64,000 nt of DNA, taken from contig NZ_SOAZ01000008.1 in NCBI RefSeq assembly GCF_004364155.1, forward strand, positions 1-64,000, in the 5' to 3' direction. A model generated the notes under the pieces. That model searched no databases and had not been told where the DNA came from. It saw nothing but the letters and a program-made list of their open reading frames with translations. The translations under genes and the position numbers were made by a program. This DNA is from Fonticella tunisiensis. Its GTDB lineage: Bacteria; Bacillota; Clostridia; Clostridiales; Caloramatoraceae. Below are positions 43,287 to 51,810 of this stretch, one piece after another (within the stretch, counting starts at the first letter, position 1; the number at the start of each line of letters is the position of its first letter).

Positions 43287-44708
43287 TCAATGATATTTTT
43301 TATTAGAATCCTTGAAAACAATGAAAATAAGAAAGATCATTGTAAACAGGGATAGAATTACGGAATTATCCTTTATAAATCGCTTAAATGATCTGAATGC
43401 TGCAATATTTCCGGAAAGAAAATCTATGTTGTAACATTCTCCACCAGTAAGGGATAGAAGAAATTTCCCAGAACGATAAAGACGCTGATAATCCATTACA
43501 CTTCCTTTTAAACTACTGGTTGTCAGATATAAAAAGTTAAAACCAGAGCTGTTTATAACGCTTTTGGAAGTTACTTTAAAATTGTTTTTATGCAGATAAT
43601 ATTCAACTGAATCACCAAGATATTTTGAAGGCTTGCTGTAGGAAATAAAATTTGTATCCCCGGAACCAAGACCATCGAGTATTAATATATCACCTTCCAA
43701 GTTTCTGCTGAATAGTCGTTCAAGTCCCTGTTTATTATACATATAACCTGAGATAAAAGCAAATACAATAGATCTGTCTGGAACTTTAGTCCTCTGGTAT
43801 TTTACTGCTCTTATGGTATCCAGAAGAACGGAAGGAGCAGTTACATATCTTTCAAATTCAAGATTGTTGTATCCCGGAGTATTGTAAATGCCGTCATAAA
43901 AAGAAACAAGAATCAAAGGTTTATAGCTTGAGTTTTTTCCTTTTATAAATCCATATATGTTTCTAAGTTTAGTTGGTTTTATTTCGCCACCAGATTTGAT
44001 TTTAATAATATAATTATCTTTACTGAATTTTTTTAGCTCGTTAAAAGTCTGTTGGGAGACGATTAACTTTATTAAATTTCCATCTACTAAGCTGCTTTTA
44101 TCATCATATAGCCCTGACTGTGATTTTAATTCGTTGGAATATGAAGGTGATATAACGGCAGCGGCACCAAGCGACCTAATTTTTGAATCAATATTTATAA
44201 TTTCATCTGGTGACTTGTTGGCATATCCATCAAACAGCAGTATTTTATCTGATAAATTAGTTTCAGAGTCTAGGGACTTAATATAAACACCGCTGGCTGT
44301 GAAAATCCCGGGTTTAATTGACCCTCTAAAATCTTCAAAGAAGTCTTCACCGTATTTATAGCTTTTTACTATACGCCCATATTTAGATTTAGATAATACT
44401 TCGAGGCTTGAAGGATATTTGAAGGAAGGAAGGTTTGACGACCATTCTTCTATATAATCAGAATCTTTTAGAGGCTTAATGTTATAGTCAGCAAAAAAAC
44501 TCATTATGTAATCCCTGGATGCATCTAAATATCCCTGATACTGCTTGTTATTATCCCAGGCATTTTTAAAGGTGTCTATGTGATTAATTATGTTATTCGA
44601 GGATGTTATATCGTTTTTAAAGTTTTGACCAAGATTAGAAAATAAAATTATAAAAACTATTACTACTATTAATAAAATATAGAAAAATTTGTCTCTGTAT
44701 TGCTGCAT
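43287..44708 (-). CDS. M28 aminopeptidase-like membrane protein lacking catalytic residues
   Basis: The 473-residue protein has an N-terminal helix (8-25) and a C-terminal helix (about 448-466). A PA-like domain (IYIKSLDSETNLSDKILLFDGY onward) leads into an M28-like core (NIYGFIKGKNSSYKPLILVSFYDG, APSVLLDTIRAVKYQR, RSIVFAFISGYMYNKQGLERLF). Active M28 enzymes have a metal H-x-D, an aspartate in the DDNASG loop and a Glu-Glu pair. Here they read SFYDG, are missing, and become SGYMYN. It looks like a pseudoenzyme on the outer face. It precedes the PerR gene in the same direction. Confidence 0.65.
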   Translation of the reverse strand: MQQYRDKFFYILLIVVIVFIILFSNLGQNFKNDITSSNNIINHIDTFKNAWDNNKQYQGYLDASRDYIMSFFADYNIKPLKDSDYIEEWSSNLPSFKYPSSLEVLSKSKYGRIVKSYKYGEDFFEDFRGSIKPGIFTASGVYIKSLDSETNLSDKILLFDGYANKSPDEIINIDSKIRSLGAAAVISPSYSNELKSQSGLYDDKSSLVDGNLIKLIVSQQTFNELKKFSKDNYIIKIKSGGEIKPTKLRNIYGFIKGKNSSYKPLILVSFYDGIYNTPGYNNLEFERYVTAPSVLLDTIRAVKYQRTKVPDRSIVFAFISGYMYNKQGLERLFSRNLEGDILILDGLGSGDTNFISYSKPSKYLGDSVEYYLHKNNFKVTSKSVINSSGFNFLYLTTSSLKGSVMDYQRLYRSGKFLLSLTGGECYNIDFLSGNIAAFRSFKRFIKDNSVILSLFTMIFLIFIVFKDSNKKYH

Positions 44709-44850
44709 TTAAATCATCTCCCCATATAATTATACAAAAAATTCAAGTTATTAACTACAGCAATGATATGCGTTTTATTTCTCGCTAACAAAATATGTAA
44801 GTTTAATTTTTAATGTATGAAAATTTTAAAGATTTAAAAGAAGTCAAGAA

Positions 44851-44882
44851 AAAATCAGAAGGTATAGCTCCTTCTGATTTTT
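44851..44882. terminator. Terminator after the small alarmone synthetase gene
   Basis: AAAATCAGAAGG-tatagct-CCTTCTGATTTT is a 12-bp perfect stem with A/T flanks, usable on the minus strand for the synthetase gene. Confidence 0.8.
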
Positions 44883-44920
44883 GCATAAATAATTCTCTTT
44901 ATTTCTTTAATTCATATTTA

Positions 44921-45736
44921 TCAGTCAAGCTGGAAAAGCTGTAGCCTGTACTGTTGAACCTTTTCATTTGATTCATCCAGCAGGGCTTTAAGTTCAGTTA
45001 TATTTGCACCCTCAAGCAATTTGTTAAATTTATCCTGAATATCGCTGGATTCAGATATTTTTCCAAGGGAATATAAAGCAATAATGTTATCAAGAATATC
45101 GGATATAATATTTGACTTAACCTCAAAAAGCTTTTGGGCCTCAATTATTTCTTCCTTTATCTCCGACATCTCTTCATCCAGGAGGAAAGCTAATTCAGCA
45201 GCTCTCTTTAGCCTTTCCTTTATATGTTCTGGAATGTCCTGTTTATACTTATAGTTTAAAGAATGTTCTATTGTTGCCCAGAAGTTCATTGCAAGAGTCC
45301 TTATCTGAATTTCCGCAAGTACCTCAACCTCACCTGAAGCTGTTTGTACAGGATATTTAATTATTATATGATAGCTTCTATAACCACTTTCCTTATTGTT
45401 TTTTACATAGTCCTTTTCATATACAATTTTTAAATCTTTACCGTCGCGTTGGTGTATTATCTGTGCAACCTTATAAATATCCTCAACGAATTGGCACATT
45501 ATTCTTATTCCTGCAATATCCTCCATGTCGTTGGCAACCTTATTCAATGGGATGTCGAGTTTTTTAGCCTTTTCAAGAATACTCGAAATCTCCTTTACTC
45601 TTCCAGTAACAAATTCAATTGGGCTGTATTCGTTTTTGCTTCTATATTGTTTTCTTATGCTTTTAAATTTGATTTTAAGCTCCTCAACGGCCTGTTCGTA
45701 AGGGATTAAAAATTCTTTCCAATCTTTAACTAGCAT
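44921..45736 (-). CDS. relQ: Small alarmone synthetase (RelQ/YjbM-type GTP pyrophosphokinase)
   Basis: It transfers pyrophosphate from ATP to GDP or GTP to make (p)ppGpp. The 271-residue protein contains only the RelA/SpoT synthetase domain: MEDIAGIRIMC, KESGYRSYHIII and EVLAEIQIRTLAMNFWATIEHSLNYKY. There is no HD hydrolase, TGS or ACT domain. The C-terminus is helical and acidic and may mediate tetramer formation. It is monocistronic. RelP is the alternative small synthetase; length and motifs fit RelQ better. Confidence 0.88.
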   Translation of the reverse strand: MLVKDWKEFLIPYEQAVEELKIKFKSIRKQYRSKNEYSPIEFVTGRVKEISSILEKAKKLDIPLNKVANDMEDIAGIRIMCQFVEDIYKVAQIIHQRDGKDLKIVYEKDYVKNNKESGYRSYHIIIKYPVQTASGEVEVLAEIQIRTLAMNFWATIEHSLNYKYKQDIPEHIKERLKRAAELAFLLDEEMSEIKEEIIEAQKLFEVKSNIISDILDNIIALYSLGKISESSDIQDKFNKLLEGANITELKALLDESNEKVQQYRLQLFQLD

Positions 45737-45868
45737 ACTCCCCCACGCTCCTTTCCTTAGTATATTGTATCAAATTTTTTCATTTAAGGAAATATTAAAT
45801 AAAGGTAATCGATTCGGCATTATCATATCCAGTTTCCGATGTAACTTGTTATACCAATTTTACTAAAA

Positions 45869-45902
45869 GGAATGGTCCAGAATTTTTTTCTGGACCATTC
45901 CT
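45869..45902 (-). terminator. Terminator after argS
   Basis: GGAATGGTCCAGAA and TTCTGGACCATTCC form a perfect 14-bp stem. It lies five bases past the argS stop. Confidence 0.8.
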
Positions 45903-45906
45903 AACA

Positions 45907-47595
45907 CTACATTTTCTCAACAACGTCAATTCCAAGAAGTGAAAGGACTTTTTTGATAACAATAGTTGTTGATTCAACCAGTTTTAATCTTGCAGCCTTT
46001 AACCCCACATCCTCACAGCTTATTATAGGATAGAGGTTGTAGAACTTATTGAAAGCCTTTGCAACATCTATAATATATCTTGAAAGTATTGAAGGTTCAT
46101 ATTTGTCAATAGCTGAAAGTATAGCATCATTTAAACCTCCGAGAAGTTTTACAAGTTCAAATTCCTCTTTTGAATTTAATTTGTTGTAATCAGGGGTGCC
46201 GCTAAAGCCAGTGGCTTTTCCAAGAATGCTTCTACCACGTGCATAGCTGTATTGAATGTAAGGCCCTGTTTCCCCATCGAAGCTTAATATGTCATCCCAG
46301 TTAAATACTATATCCCTTTCTCGATTATTCTTAAGATAAGTAAAAATAACCGCACCTATGCCAACTTTTTTTGCAACATCTTCCTTATTCTCGAGGCTTG
46401 GATTTTTTTCTTCAATAGCTGCCCTTGCACGGGAAATGCCTTCGTTAAGGAGGTCCTCAAGGAAAATAACGTCTCCTTTTCGAGTTGAAAGCTTCTTGTC
46501 TGCAAATTTAACGAGTCCGAAGGCTACATGAACGCAGTCATCAGCCCAGTCGAAGCCTGCAAGCTTTAAGGTCGCAAATATTTGCCTAAAATGAAGTGAT
46601 TGATCAGAACCTACAACGTATATATTTTTGTAAAAGTCATAGGTTCTTTTTCTATAAATTGCTGCGGCCAAATCCCTTGTTGCGTATATCGTTGCGCCAT
46701 CGGATTTTTTAATAATGCATGGAGGCATGTTGTATTCATCCAAGTTTACTACGAGTGCACCTTTGCTTTCAGTTAACAGACCCTTGTCCTCAAGAATTTC
46801 AACAACTTCATCCATCTTATCCGAATAGAAGCTCTCGCCTGCAAAGGAGTCAAACTTTACATTTAGCATATCATATATTCGGTTAAATTCCTTCAGGCTT
46901 ACATCCTTTATCTTCTGCCAGAGAGAAGTTTCCTCCTCGCATCCGTCTTCAAGACGTTTAAAGTGAAGCCTTCCAAGGTCCTCAAGTGATGGATCCTTTT
47001 CCGCTTCCTCATGAAATTTAACATAAATTCTGAGAAGTTCTTTAATAGGTTCCTTTTCAAGGGCTTCTTCATCAACCCACTTAAAGGCAGCTATAAGCTT
47101 TCCAAATTGAGTACCCCAGTCGCCAAGGTGGTTAATAGCTATAGTATTATAGCCCTGGGAGGATATAATTTTGTAAAGAGCGTTGCCAATTGCGGTAGAG
47201 CAAAGATGACCAACATGGAAAGGCTTTGCAATGTTGGGTGAAGAAAATTCCACTATAACATTTTTGCCTTCTCCAATATTGGAGTTTCCGTAGCTTTTAC
47301 CTTCACTTAATATTTTCTCAATAGTGCTGCTACTTAGAATACCTTTATCAACAAAAAAGTTAAGGTATGCACCAACAGTTTCAATTTTCTCAAAGCCCTG
47401 ACTGTCTATGGAGTTTTTAAGTTCCTGAGCAATAAGATTAGGCGCCTTTCTCATTGTTTTTGCAAGCTGAAAGCATGGAAAGGCAAAATCACCCATTTCA
47501 GGTTTTGGAGGAATTTCAATCATTTTTTCAATATCTTTGACTGGAATGTTAACCTTTTCACTTATACGGTTGCTTATTAAAGTTTTAAAATCCAT
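45907..47595 (-). CDS. argS: Arginyl-tRNA synthetase
   Basis: ArgRS charges tRNA-Arg and needs the tRNA for activation. The 562-residue class I enzyme has the N-terminal Arg-tRNA-synt-N domain, the HIGH-type motif [20 protein letters not shown], the KMSKS-equivalent [12 protein letters not shown], and the C-terminal anticodon-binding DALR domain ([13 protein letters not shown] onward). AGGAGG precedes the ATG. The gene is controlled by a T-box leader with an arginine specifier. Confidence 0.97.
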   Translation of the reverse strand: MDFKTLISNRISEKVNIPVKDIEKMIEIPPKPEMGDFAFPCFQLAKTMRKAPNLIAQELKNSIDSQGFEKIETVGAYLNFFVDKGILSSSTIEKILSEGKSYGNSNIGEGKNVIVEFSSPNIAKPFHVGHLCSTAIGNALYKIISSQGYNTIAINHLGDWGTQFGKLIAAFKWVDEEALEKEPIKELLRIYVKFHEEAEKDPSLEDLGRLHFKRLEDGCEEETSLWQKIKDVSLKEFNRIYDMLNVKFDSFAGESFYSDKMDEVVEILEDKGLLTESKGALVVNLDEYNMPPCIIKKSDGATIYATRDLAAAIYRKRTYDFYKNIYVVGSDQSLHFRQIFATLKLAGFDWADDCVHVAFGLVKFADKKLSTRKGDVIFLEDLLNEGISRARAAIEEKNPSLENKEDVAKKVGIGAVIFTYLKNNRERDIVFNWDDILSFDGETGPYIQYSYARGRSILGKATGFSGTPDYNKLNSKEEFELVKLLGGLNDAILSAIDKYEPSILSRYIIDVAKAFNKFYNLYPIISCEDVGLKAARLKLVESTTIVIKKVLSLLGIDVVEKM

Positions 47596-47635
47596 ATCTA
47601 CCCCTCCTATTTAGAATAATATTACTCTATTGTAA

Positions 47636-47890
47636 ATAAAAAAACCGTCTCTACAAAGCAAGAGACGGAAATTCCGCGGTACCACTCTAGTTAGCCTATG
47701 GCTCACTCAAATTTATAACCCTGTATAAGGGGCACGCTATACTTATGAATGGTAAACTAAAACCAAACATGTTCCAGCGGCTTCTCAGAGGTTCTATTCA
47801 CTAAAATATCCCTGCAGGCTTCCACCAGACCCTGCTCGCTGGAGGGAAATCCTTTAGCTACTTGTCCTCGTCATAGAATTTCAATATTTA
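47636..47890 (-). promoter_or_regulatory. T-box riboswitch (arginine) with terminator
   Basis: On the minus strand the T-box sequence AGAGTGGTACCGCGG (plus-strand 47673-47687) is followed by a CCGTCTC/GAGACGG terminator (47638-47668) with a T-run. Stem I occupies the upstream part. The likely specifier loop GAATAGAACC places the arginine codon AGA at 47793-47795. Uncharged tRNA-Arg(UCU) should bind the specifier and the T-box bulge and stabilise the antiterminator, allowing argS expression. Confidence 0.9.
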
Positions 47891-47899
47891 TTTTTAGTT

Positions 47900-47928
47900 A
47901 TTATACAATATGAAGAAATAAAAATCAA
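47900..47928 (-). promoter_or_regulatory. Promoter of the argS T-box transcript
   Basis: On the minus strand TTGATT and TATAAT are 17 bases apart, giving a start near 47893 at the head of the T-box leader. Confidence 0.65.
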
Positions 47929-47930
47929 CA

Positions 47931-48515
47931 TCATTTGTTTCTGAACTTATTTTCAGTACCTTTTATAAGCCTTTCAATGTTTGATTTGTGTCTGTAAACA
48001 ACGAATATCGCACTCATAAAGAGCACATAAAATGGTATTGAAAAGCCATAGGTAAAAAGAAACATAAATGAAGCCACAAAGCCTGATATCATGGAAGCAA
48101 CAGAAACATAATTTGTTATATATCTTAGAATAAACCATAGCGTTGCGAGGATCGCTGCTATAGTTAAATTTATAGCAAGAACTATTCCGAAGAAGGATGA
48201 TACTGCCTTGCCGCCTTTAAATTGAGCGAACAGAGGGTAGCAGTGCCCAATCATTCCAAAGAAACCAGCTATTGCAGCACCATTGATTCCTATATATCTT
48301 TTGGCTATGTAAGCAGGCACAAATACCTTGGCAACATCGATTGCTGAAACAACAATTCCCACTGTTTTACCAAGCACTCTTCCGGCATTGGTTCCTCCTA
48401 AATTTTTAGAACCATAGTTTCTGATGTCCTTATTGAAGAATTTCAAACCTATTATGAGCGCTGTAGGAATAGAGCCAACAATGTAAGAAATTATGATAAA
48501 AAATATTATCTGCAT
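47931..48515 (-). CDS. plsY: Acyl-phosphate:glycerol-3-phosphate acyltransferase PlsY
   Basis: PlsY uses acyl-phosphate to acylate glycerol-3-phosphate, the first step of phospholipid synthesis. The 194-residue membrane protein has five helices and the three conserved loops: GSKNLGGTNAGRVLG, the phosphate-binding HCYPLFAQFKGGKAV, and VYRHKSNIERLIKGTE. GGAGAGGG precedes the ATG. No plsX is adjacent. The argS promoter starts just past its stop. Confidence 0.95.
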   Translation of the reverse strand: MQIIFFIIISYIVGSIPTALIIGLKFFNKDIRNYGSKNLGGTNAGRVLGKTVGIVVSAIDVAKVFVPAYIAKRYIGINGAAIAGFFGMIGHCYPLFAQFKGGKAVSSFFGIVLAINLTIAAILATLWFILRYITNYVSVASMISGFVASFMFLFTYGFSIPFYVLFMSAIFVVYRHKSNIERLIKGTENKFRNK

Positions 48516-48670
48516 ATTCCCTCTCCTTCAATTTAAAACATATATATATTATTATTTTAAAATAAAATAGTATTTTTGTCTAAATAATATTTTTTATTAA
48601 GTATTTTTAAGGATATTTTAATCGCTTATAACGTTATATAACATATATTATTTATTTTAACTTTAAAATA

Positions 48671-48705
48671 TCAATAAAAATACTATGCTAAAGCATTTTT
48701 ATTGT
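48671..48705 (-). terminator. Terminator of the cysteine desulfurase gene
   Basis: CAATAAAAAT-act-ATGCT pairs with AGCAT-TTTTATTG across the stop codon region, with T-rich sequence on the minus strand after it. AT-rich, so moderate support. Confidence 0.5.
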
Positions 48706-49842
48706 TTTATATATACTTTCAACAGTATATTTTACTTCATCCATTGTATTAAAGTGTCCAAAACTGAACCTTACTGTGCCCTCTGGAAATGTTCCCAGTG
48801 TTTTATGGGCGCTTGGTGCGCAGTGGAGCCCCACCCTTGTCATTATTCCAAACTCGTTATCAAGAATATAGGACGCCTCGGCATTATCGTTTCCTACAAA
48901 ATCAAGAGAAACTACAGAAGTCCTACCTTCTATGCCCCGAAGGCCTATGAGTTTAACGCCCTTTATGTTTAAAACTTCCTTTATAAATTCTTCAGTAAGC
49001 TCCTGTTCAATTTTTCTTATATTTTGAATACCAGTGCTGCTTAAATATTTAAGTGCGGCATTTAGTCCATAAATGCCAGGAATATTTAGTGTACCGGATT
49101 CGAATTTGTCTGGCATATAGTCAGGTTGAAGCTCCGATTCTGACAGGCTGCCGGTACCTCCTTCACTTAAAGTTGATACTTCTTTTACAAAGTCGCTGTC
49201 TATAAGAAATCCACCTATTCCCTGAGGACCGAGAAGGCCCTTGTGTCCTGTGAATGCCAGCGCACTAAGATTCAATTTTTTAAAATCAACATCAAGGAAC
49301 CCGGCGCTCTGGGCGGAATCCAGAATAAAATGTATGTTATGCCTTCTGCATATTTTTCCTACCTCTTCAACCGGGAGGATAGTGCCGCAGACGTTTGAGG
49401 CATGTGTCATTACAACAAGCTTTGTGTTGGGCTTAATTTTTTCTTTAATATCCTCAGGATTTAATGTTCCATCCTGGCGGCATATGATCCTGTCAAATTC
49501 AACACCTGATTTTTTTAATGAATTGAGCGGCCTCATAACTGCGTTATGTTCCATTGATGATACTATTACGTGATCACCATTTTTTAAAAAACCTTTTAAT
49601 AGTATATTAAGGCTTTGAGTTATATTGGAAGTAAAAACACAATTCAGAGGATTGTCGAAGTTAAATAAATTACATATTAGTTCTCTGGTTTCATAAACCA
49701 TCTGGCCTGCAGAATATGCATTTTTATAAGTCCCTCTTCCGACGTTTCCGCCGATGTTTTCTATGTAATTATAAACAGCCTGTGCAACTCCCGGTGCTTT
49801 AGGATATGAAGTTGCAGCATTATCTAAATAAACTCTTTTCAT
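48688..49842 (-). CDS. Cysteine desulfurase-family PLP enzyme (class V aminotransferase)
   Basis: The 384-residue protein should take sulfur from cysteine as an enzyme persulfide. The motifs are YLDNAATSYPKAPGV, SSMEHNAVMRPL, the PLP lysine in FTGHKGLLGPQG, and the active cysteine in RVGLHCAPSAHKTLG. The group is the CsdA/SufS-like set annotated in Clostridia as a stand-alone desulfurase. No IscU, SufU or ThiI gene is adjacent, so the acceptor is unknown; selenium or tRNA-thiolation roles are alternatives. GGAGGG precedes the ATG. Confidence 0.88.
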   Translation of the reverse strand: MKRVYLDNAATSYPKAPGVAQAVYNYIENIGGNVGRGTYKNAYSAGQMVYETRELICNLFNFDNPLNCVFTSNITQSLNILLKGFLKNGDHVIVSSMEHNAVMRPLNSLKKSGVEFDRIICRQDGTLNPEDIKEKIKPNTKLVVMTHASNVCGTILPVEEVGKICRRHNIHFILDSAQSAGFLDVDFKKLNLSALAFTGHKGLLGPQGIGGFLIDSDFVKEVSTLSEGGTGSLSESELQPDYMPDKFESGTLNIPGIYGLNAALKYLSSTGIQNIRKIEQELTEEFIKEVLNIKGVKLIGLRGIEGRTSVVSLDFVGNDNAEASYILDNEFGIMTRVGLHCAPSAHKTLGTFPEGTVRFSFGHFNTMDEVKYTVESIYKTIKML

Positions 49843-50087
49843 ACTTTTCCCTCCGTAATCATTATATCAAATATTATAATGGTATGTTGTATAATTATGT
49901 ACAATATAATATAATCTATTTTAAAAATAGGTTGAGAATTTCAGCACTATTTGTGTTTTTTATTATACCGGGTGTGGGATTTATGGCAAAGTCCTTAATA
50001 TTAAAAATGAATATCCAAATATTGAAAAAAATATTTCTGTATAATACCGCATTACATTTTTAAAACTATCTATATGGAGTGATGTCG

Positions 50088-50402
50088 ATGAGAAAAGAAT
50101 ACTATAAGATAATAAGGGACAGGATTCCTAATATCATTGAAGCGGAGGGTAAACAGTATAAAACAAAGATATTATCCGGTGACAGACTCTTAAAATCGTT
50201 AAATGAAAAGCTCTGCGAGGAGCTTGAGGAATATAAGAAAAGCGGCAGCATAGAAGAACTTGTGGATATAATAGAAGTTATATATGGAATCTTAAAATCA
50301 AAGGGAATCAGCCTTTTTGAATTTGAGGAATTTAGAAGAAAAAAACTTATAGAAAAGGGAGGATTTCAAAAGGGTATATTCCTTGAATATGTTGATGAAT
50401 AG
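50088..50402 (+). CDS. MazG-like / phosphoribosyl-ATP pyrophosphohydrolase-like protein
   Basis: The 104-residue all-alpha protein resembles small MazG-superfamily pyrophosphohydrolases. It has YYKIIRDRIPNIIEAEGK, then ekLCEELEEYKK and ELVDIIEVIYGI, giving the E-x-x-E and E-x-x-D metal sites. Such proteins probably hydrolyse non-canonical NTPs. It is not HisE: there is no his operon, and the N-terminus is a distinct type. ATG 50088 is eight bases after GGAG. A terminator follows. Confidence 0.8.
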   Translation: MRKEYYKIIRDRIPNIIEAEGKQYKTKILSGDRLLKSLNEKLCEELEEYKKSGSIEELVDIIEVIYGILKSKGISLFEFEEFRRKKLIEKGGFQKGIFLEYVDE

Positions 50403-50403
50403 G

Positions 50404-50452
50404 AGAGCTGTGGCAGGAGTATATGGATACTTCTGCCACAGCTCTTTCTTTA
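50404..50452. terminator. Bidirectional terminator between the MazG-like gene and ytaF
   Basis: AGCTGTGGCAGGAGTAT pairs with ATACTTCTGCCACAGCT (one G-T) across a 4-base loop, followed by CTTTCTTT. Confidence 0.85.
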
Positions 50453-51070
50453 GACAAGACGAAGCAGTGCAAGGATTATCAGTATCATGCCTGGAAGTAT
50501 GGAAATTTTTTCGCCAATTGTTTTAATCAGATTTTGCCTTGCAAGTATGTTTCCAAGACCTATTAGAATGAAATGGGTCAATCCAAATAAAAACGGAGTT
50601 ATAAAAGGATTAAAGCCCATAAGTGAAAGGGTAAAGGCTGCAATTGATGCATCCATCGCAACAGCAAGGCCAAGTATAGAGCCTTCTATAGGTTTTATAT
50701 CATTTTTTTTATCGAAATCTGCAAGGATAGGGTCCCCTAATACTTTTATTAAATCTTTTATCTTAAATTTTATATTGCCATTATTGATATTACTTCTGTT
50801 TCTAGACTCTTTATATTCAGATATGAAAGTGAAAAGACCTAATAAAAATAGGAGAGCAGCACCTATATATTTTGCAGCTTTGATGGATATAATGTTTTTA
50901 AGGTTATATCCTATAACCATTGCAATCAGAGTGCATAGTACCGACCATGATGATATTATTATAAGTGAGATAGGAGTTATTTTAATTTTTCTAAGGCCAA
51001 ATGCAAACCCGCCCCAGAATCCATCAATGCTGACAGCTATAGCAACTAGAATAAGATTTAGAAAATCCAC
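50450..51070 (-). CDS. ytaF: Sporulation membrane protein YtaF (MntP-related)
   Basis: The 206-residue polytopic protein has six helices in two halves. The halves contain LVAIAVSIDGFWGGFAFGLRKI and LGLAVAMDASIAAFTLSLMGF, each with the membrane aspartate shared with MntP-type manganese exporters. The acidic loop between them (PILADFDKKNDIKP) is typical of YtaF. I start at GTG 51070, six bases after GGGGTG. The longer frame adds a non-membrane 31 residues. YtaF is linked to sporulation, but its transported substrate is not established. Confidence 0.85.
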   Translation of the reverse strand: MDFLNLILVAIAVSIDGFWGGFAFGLRKIKITPISLIIISSWSVLCTLIAMVIGYNLKNIISIKAAKYIGAALLFLLGLFTFISEYKESRNRSNINNGNIKFKIKDLIKVLGDPILADFDKKNDIKPIEGSILGLAVAMDASIAAFTLSLMGFNPFITPFLFGLTHFILIGLGNILARQNLIKTIGEKISILPGMILIILALLRLV

Positions 51071-51218
51071 AAGTATCACCCCTGTTTTAAAATCTATAAT
51101 AGAATATGTCTTAGCGATGTGAAATGACACATTCGGGTATTGGCATAAATTTTGTTTTACCATATAAGCAACAGGGTATATAATTTATTTGTAATTTAAC
51201 GTGTACGGGAGGATTAAT

Positions 51219-51776
51219 ATGAAGGCTGAAATACTTTCTGTTGGTACTGAGCTTTTGCTTGGAGAGCATGTTTACGGTATCGATGAAACAACTCTTGAAG
51301 ATGTTGTTGGTAAAATGCTGATAGATTCAGGACTTACAATTTCGACTGCTGAATCCTGTACAGGCGGACTTTTGGCAGGAAGGCTCATAAATTACCCTGG
51401 GATATCTTCAGTTTATCTGGAAGGAGTAATAACATACAGCAACGAGTCCAAAATGAAAAGGCTTAATGTAAAAGAGGAAACACTTAAAAAGTATGGGGCG
51501 GTGAGCAGTAAGACGGCAGCCGAGATGGCAGAAGGCATTGCTAAAGCTGCAGGGACAGACATAGGTATGTCAGTAACGGGAATTGCAGGCCCTTCGGGAG
51601 GAACTGAGGAAAAACCAGTTGGACTTGTGTATCTTGGACTGTATTTAAAGGGTATGGTTAAGACAAAGGAACTTAGGATTGTAGGAGGGGATAGGCAGTA
51701 TATTAGAAACAGAACGGTTGTGCAGGCTCTTGATTGGCTCAGAAGGGAATTGATTGAATATACAGGAAAAAGGTAA
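51219..51776 (+). CDS. cinA: CinA with in-frame internal deletion; retains the PncC-type nicotinamide-nucleotide amidase domain
   Basis: The first 16 residues (MKAEILSVGTELLLGE) are the start of full-length CinA, a protein of about 410 residues. They run directly into HVYGIDETTLEDVVGKML and then the whole C-terminal domain: STAESCTGGLLAGRL, ITYSNESKMKRL, SVTGIAGPSGGT and KPVGLVYLGLY. About 220 residues of the N-terminal COG1058 (ADP-ribose pyrophosphatase-like) domain are missing. The remaining domain should still deamidate NMN to NaMN. GGGAGG lies seven bases before ATG 51219, so the gene is expressible. A terminator follows. Confidence 0.88.
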   Translation: MKAEILSVGTELLLGEHVYGIDETTLEDVVGKMLIDSGLTISTAESCTGGLLAGRLINYPGISSVYLEGVITYSNESKMKRLNVKEETLKKYGAVSSKTAAEMAEGIAKAAGTDIGMSVTGIAGPSGGTEEKPVGLVYLGLYLKGMVKTKELRIVGGDRQYIRNRTVVQALDWLRRELIEYTGKR

Positions 51777-51810
51777 AACGTCCTCCTGTAATTTCAGGAG
51801 GACGTTTTAC
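51773..51810. terminator. Bidirectional terminator between cinA and pulA
   Basis: GTAAAACGTCCTCCTG pairs perfectly with CAGGAGGACGTTTTAC across a 6-base loop. It serves both convergent genes and overlaps their ends. Confidence 0.85.

Noticed and set aside
49806-50063. 85-codon plus-strand ORF upstream of the MazG-like gene
   Set aside because: It starts inside the opposite-strand cysteine desulfurase gene and has no ribosome site or family signature.
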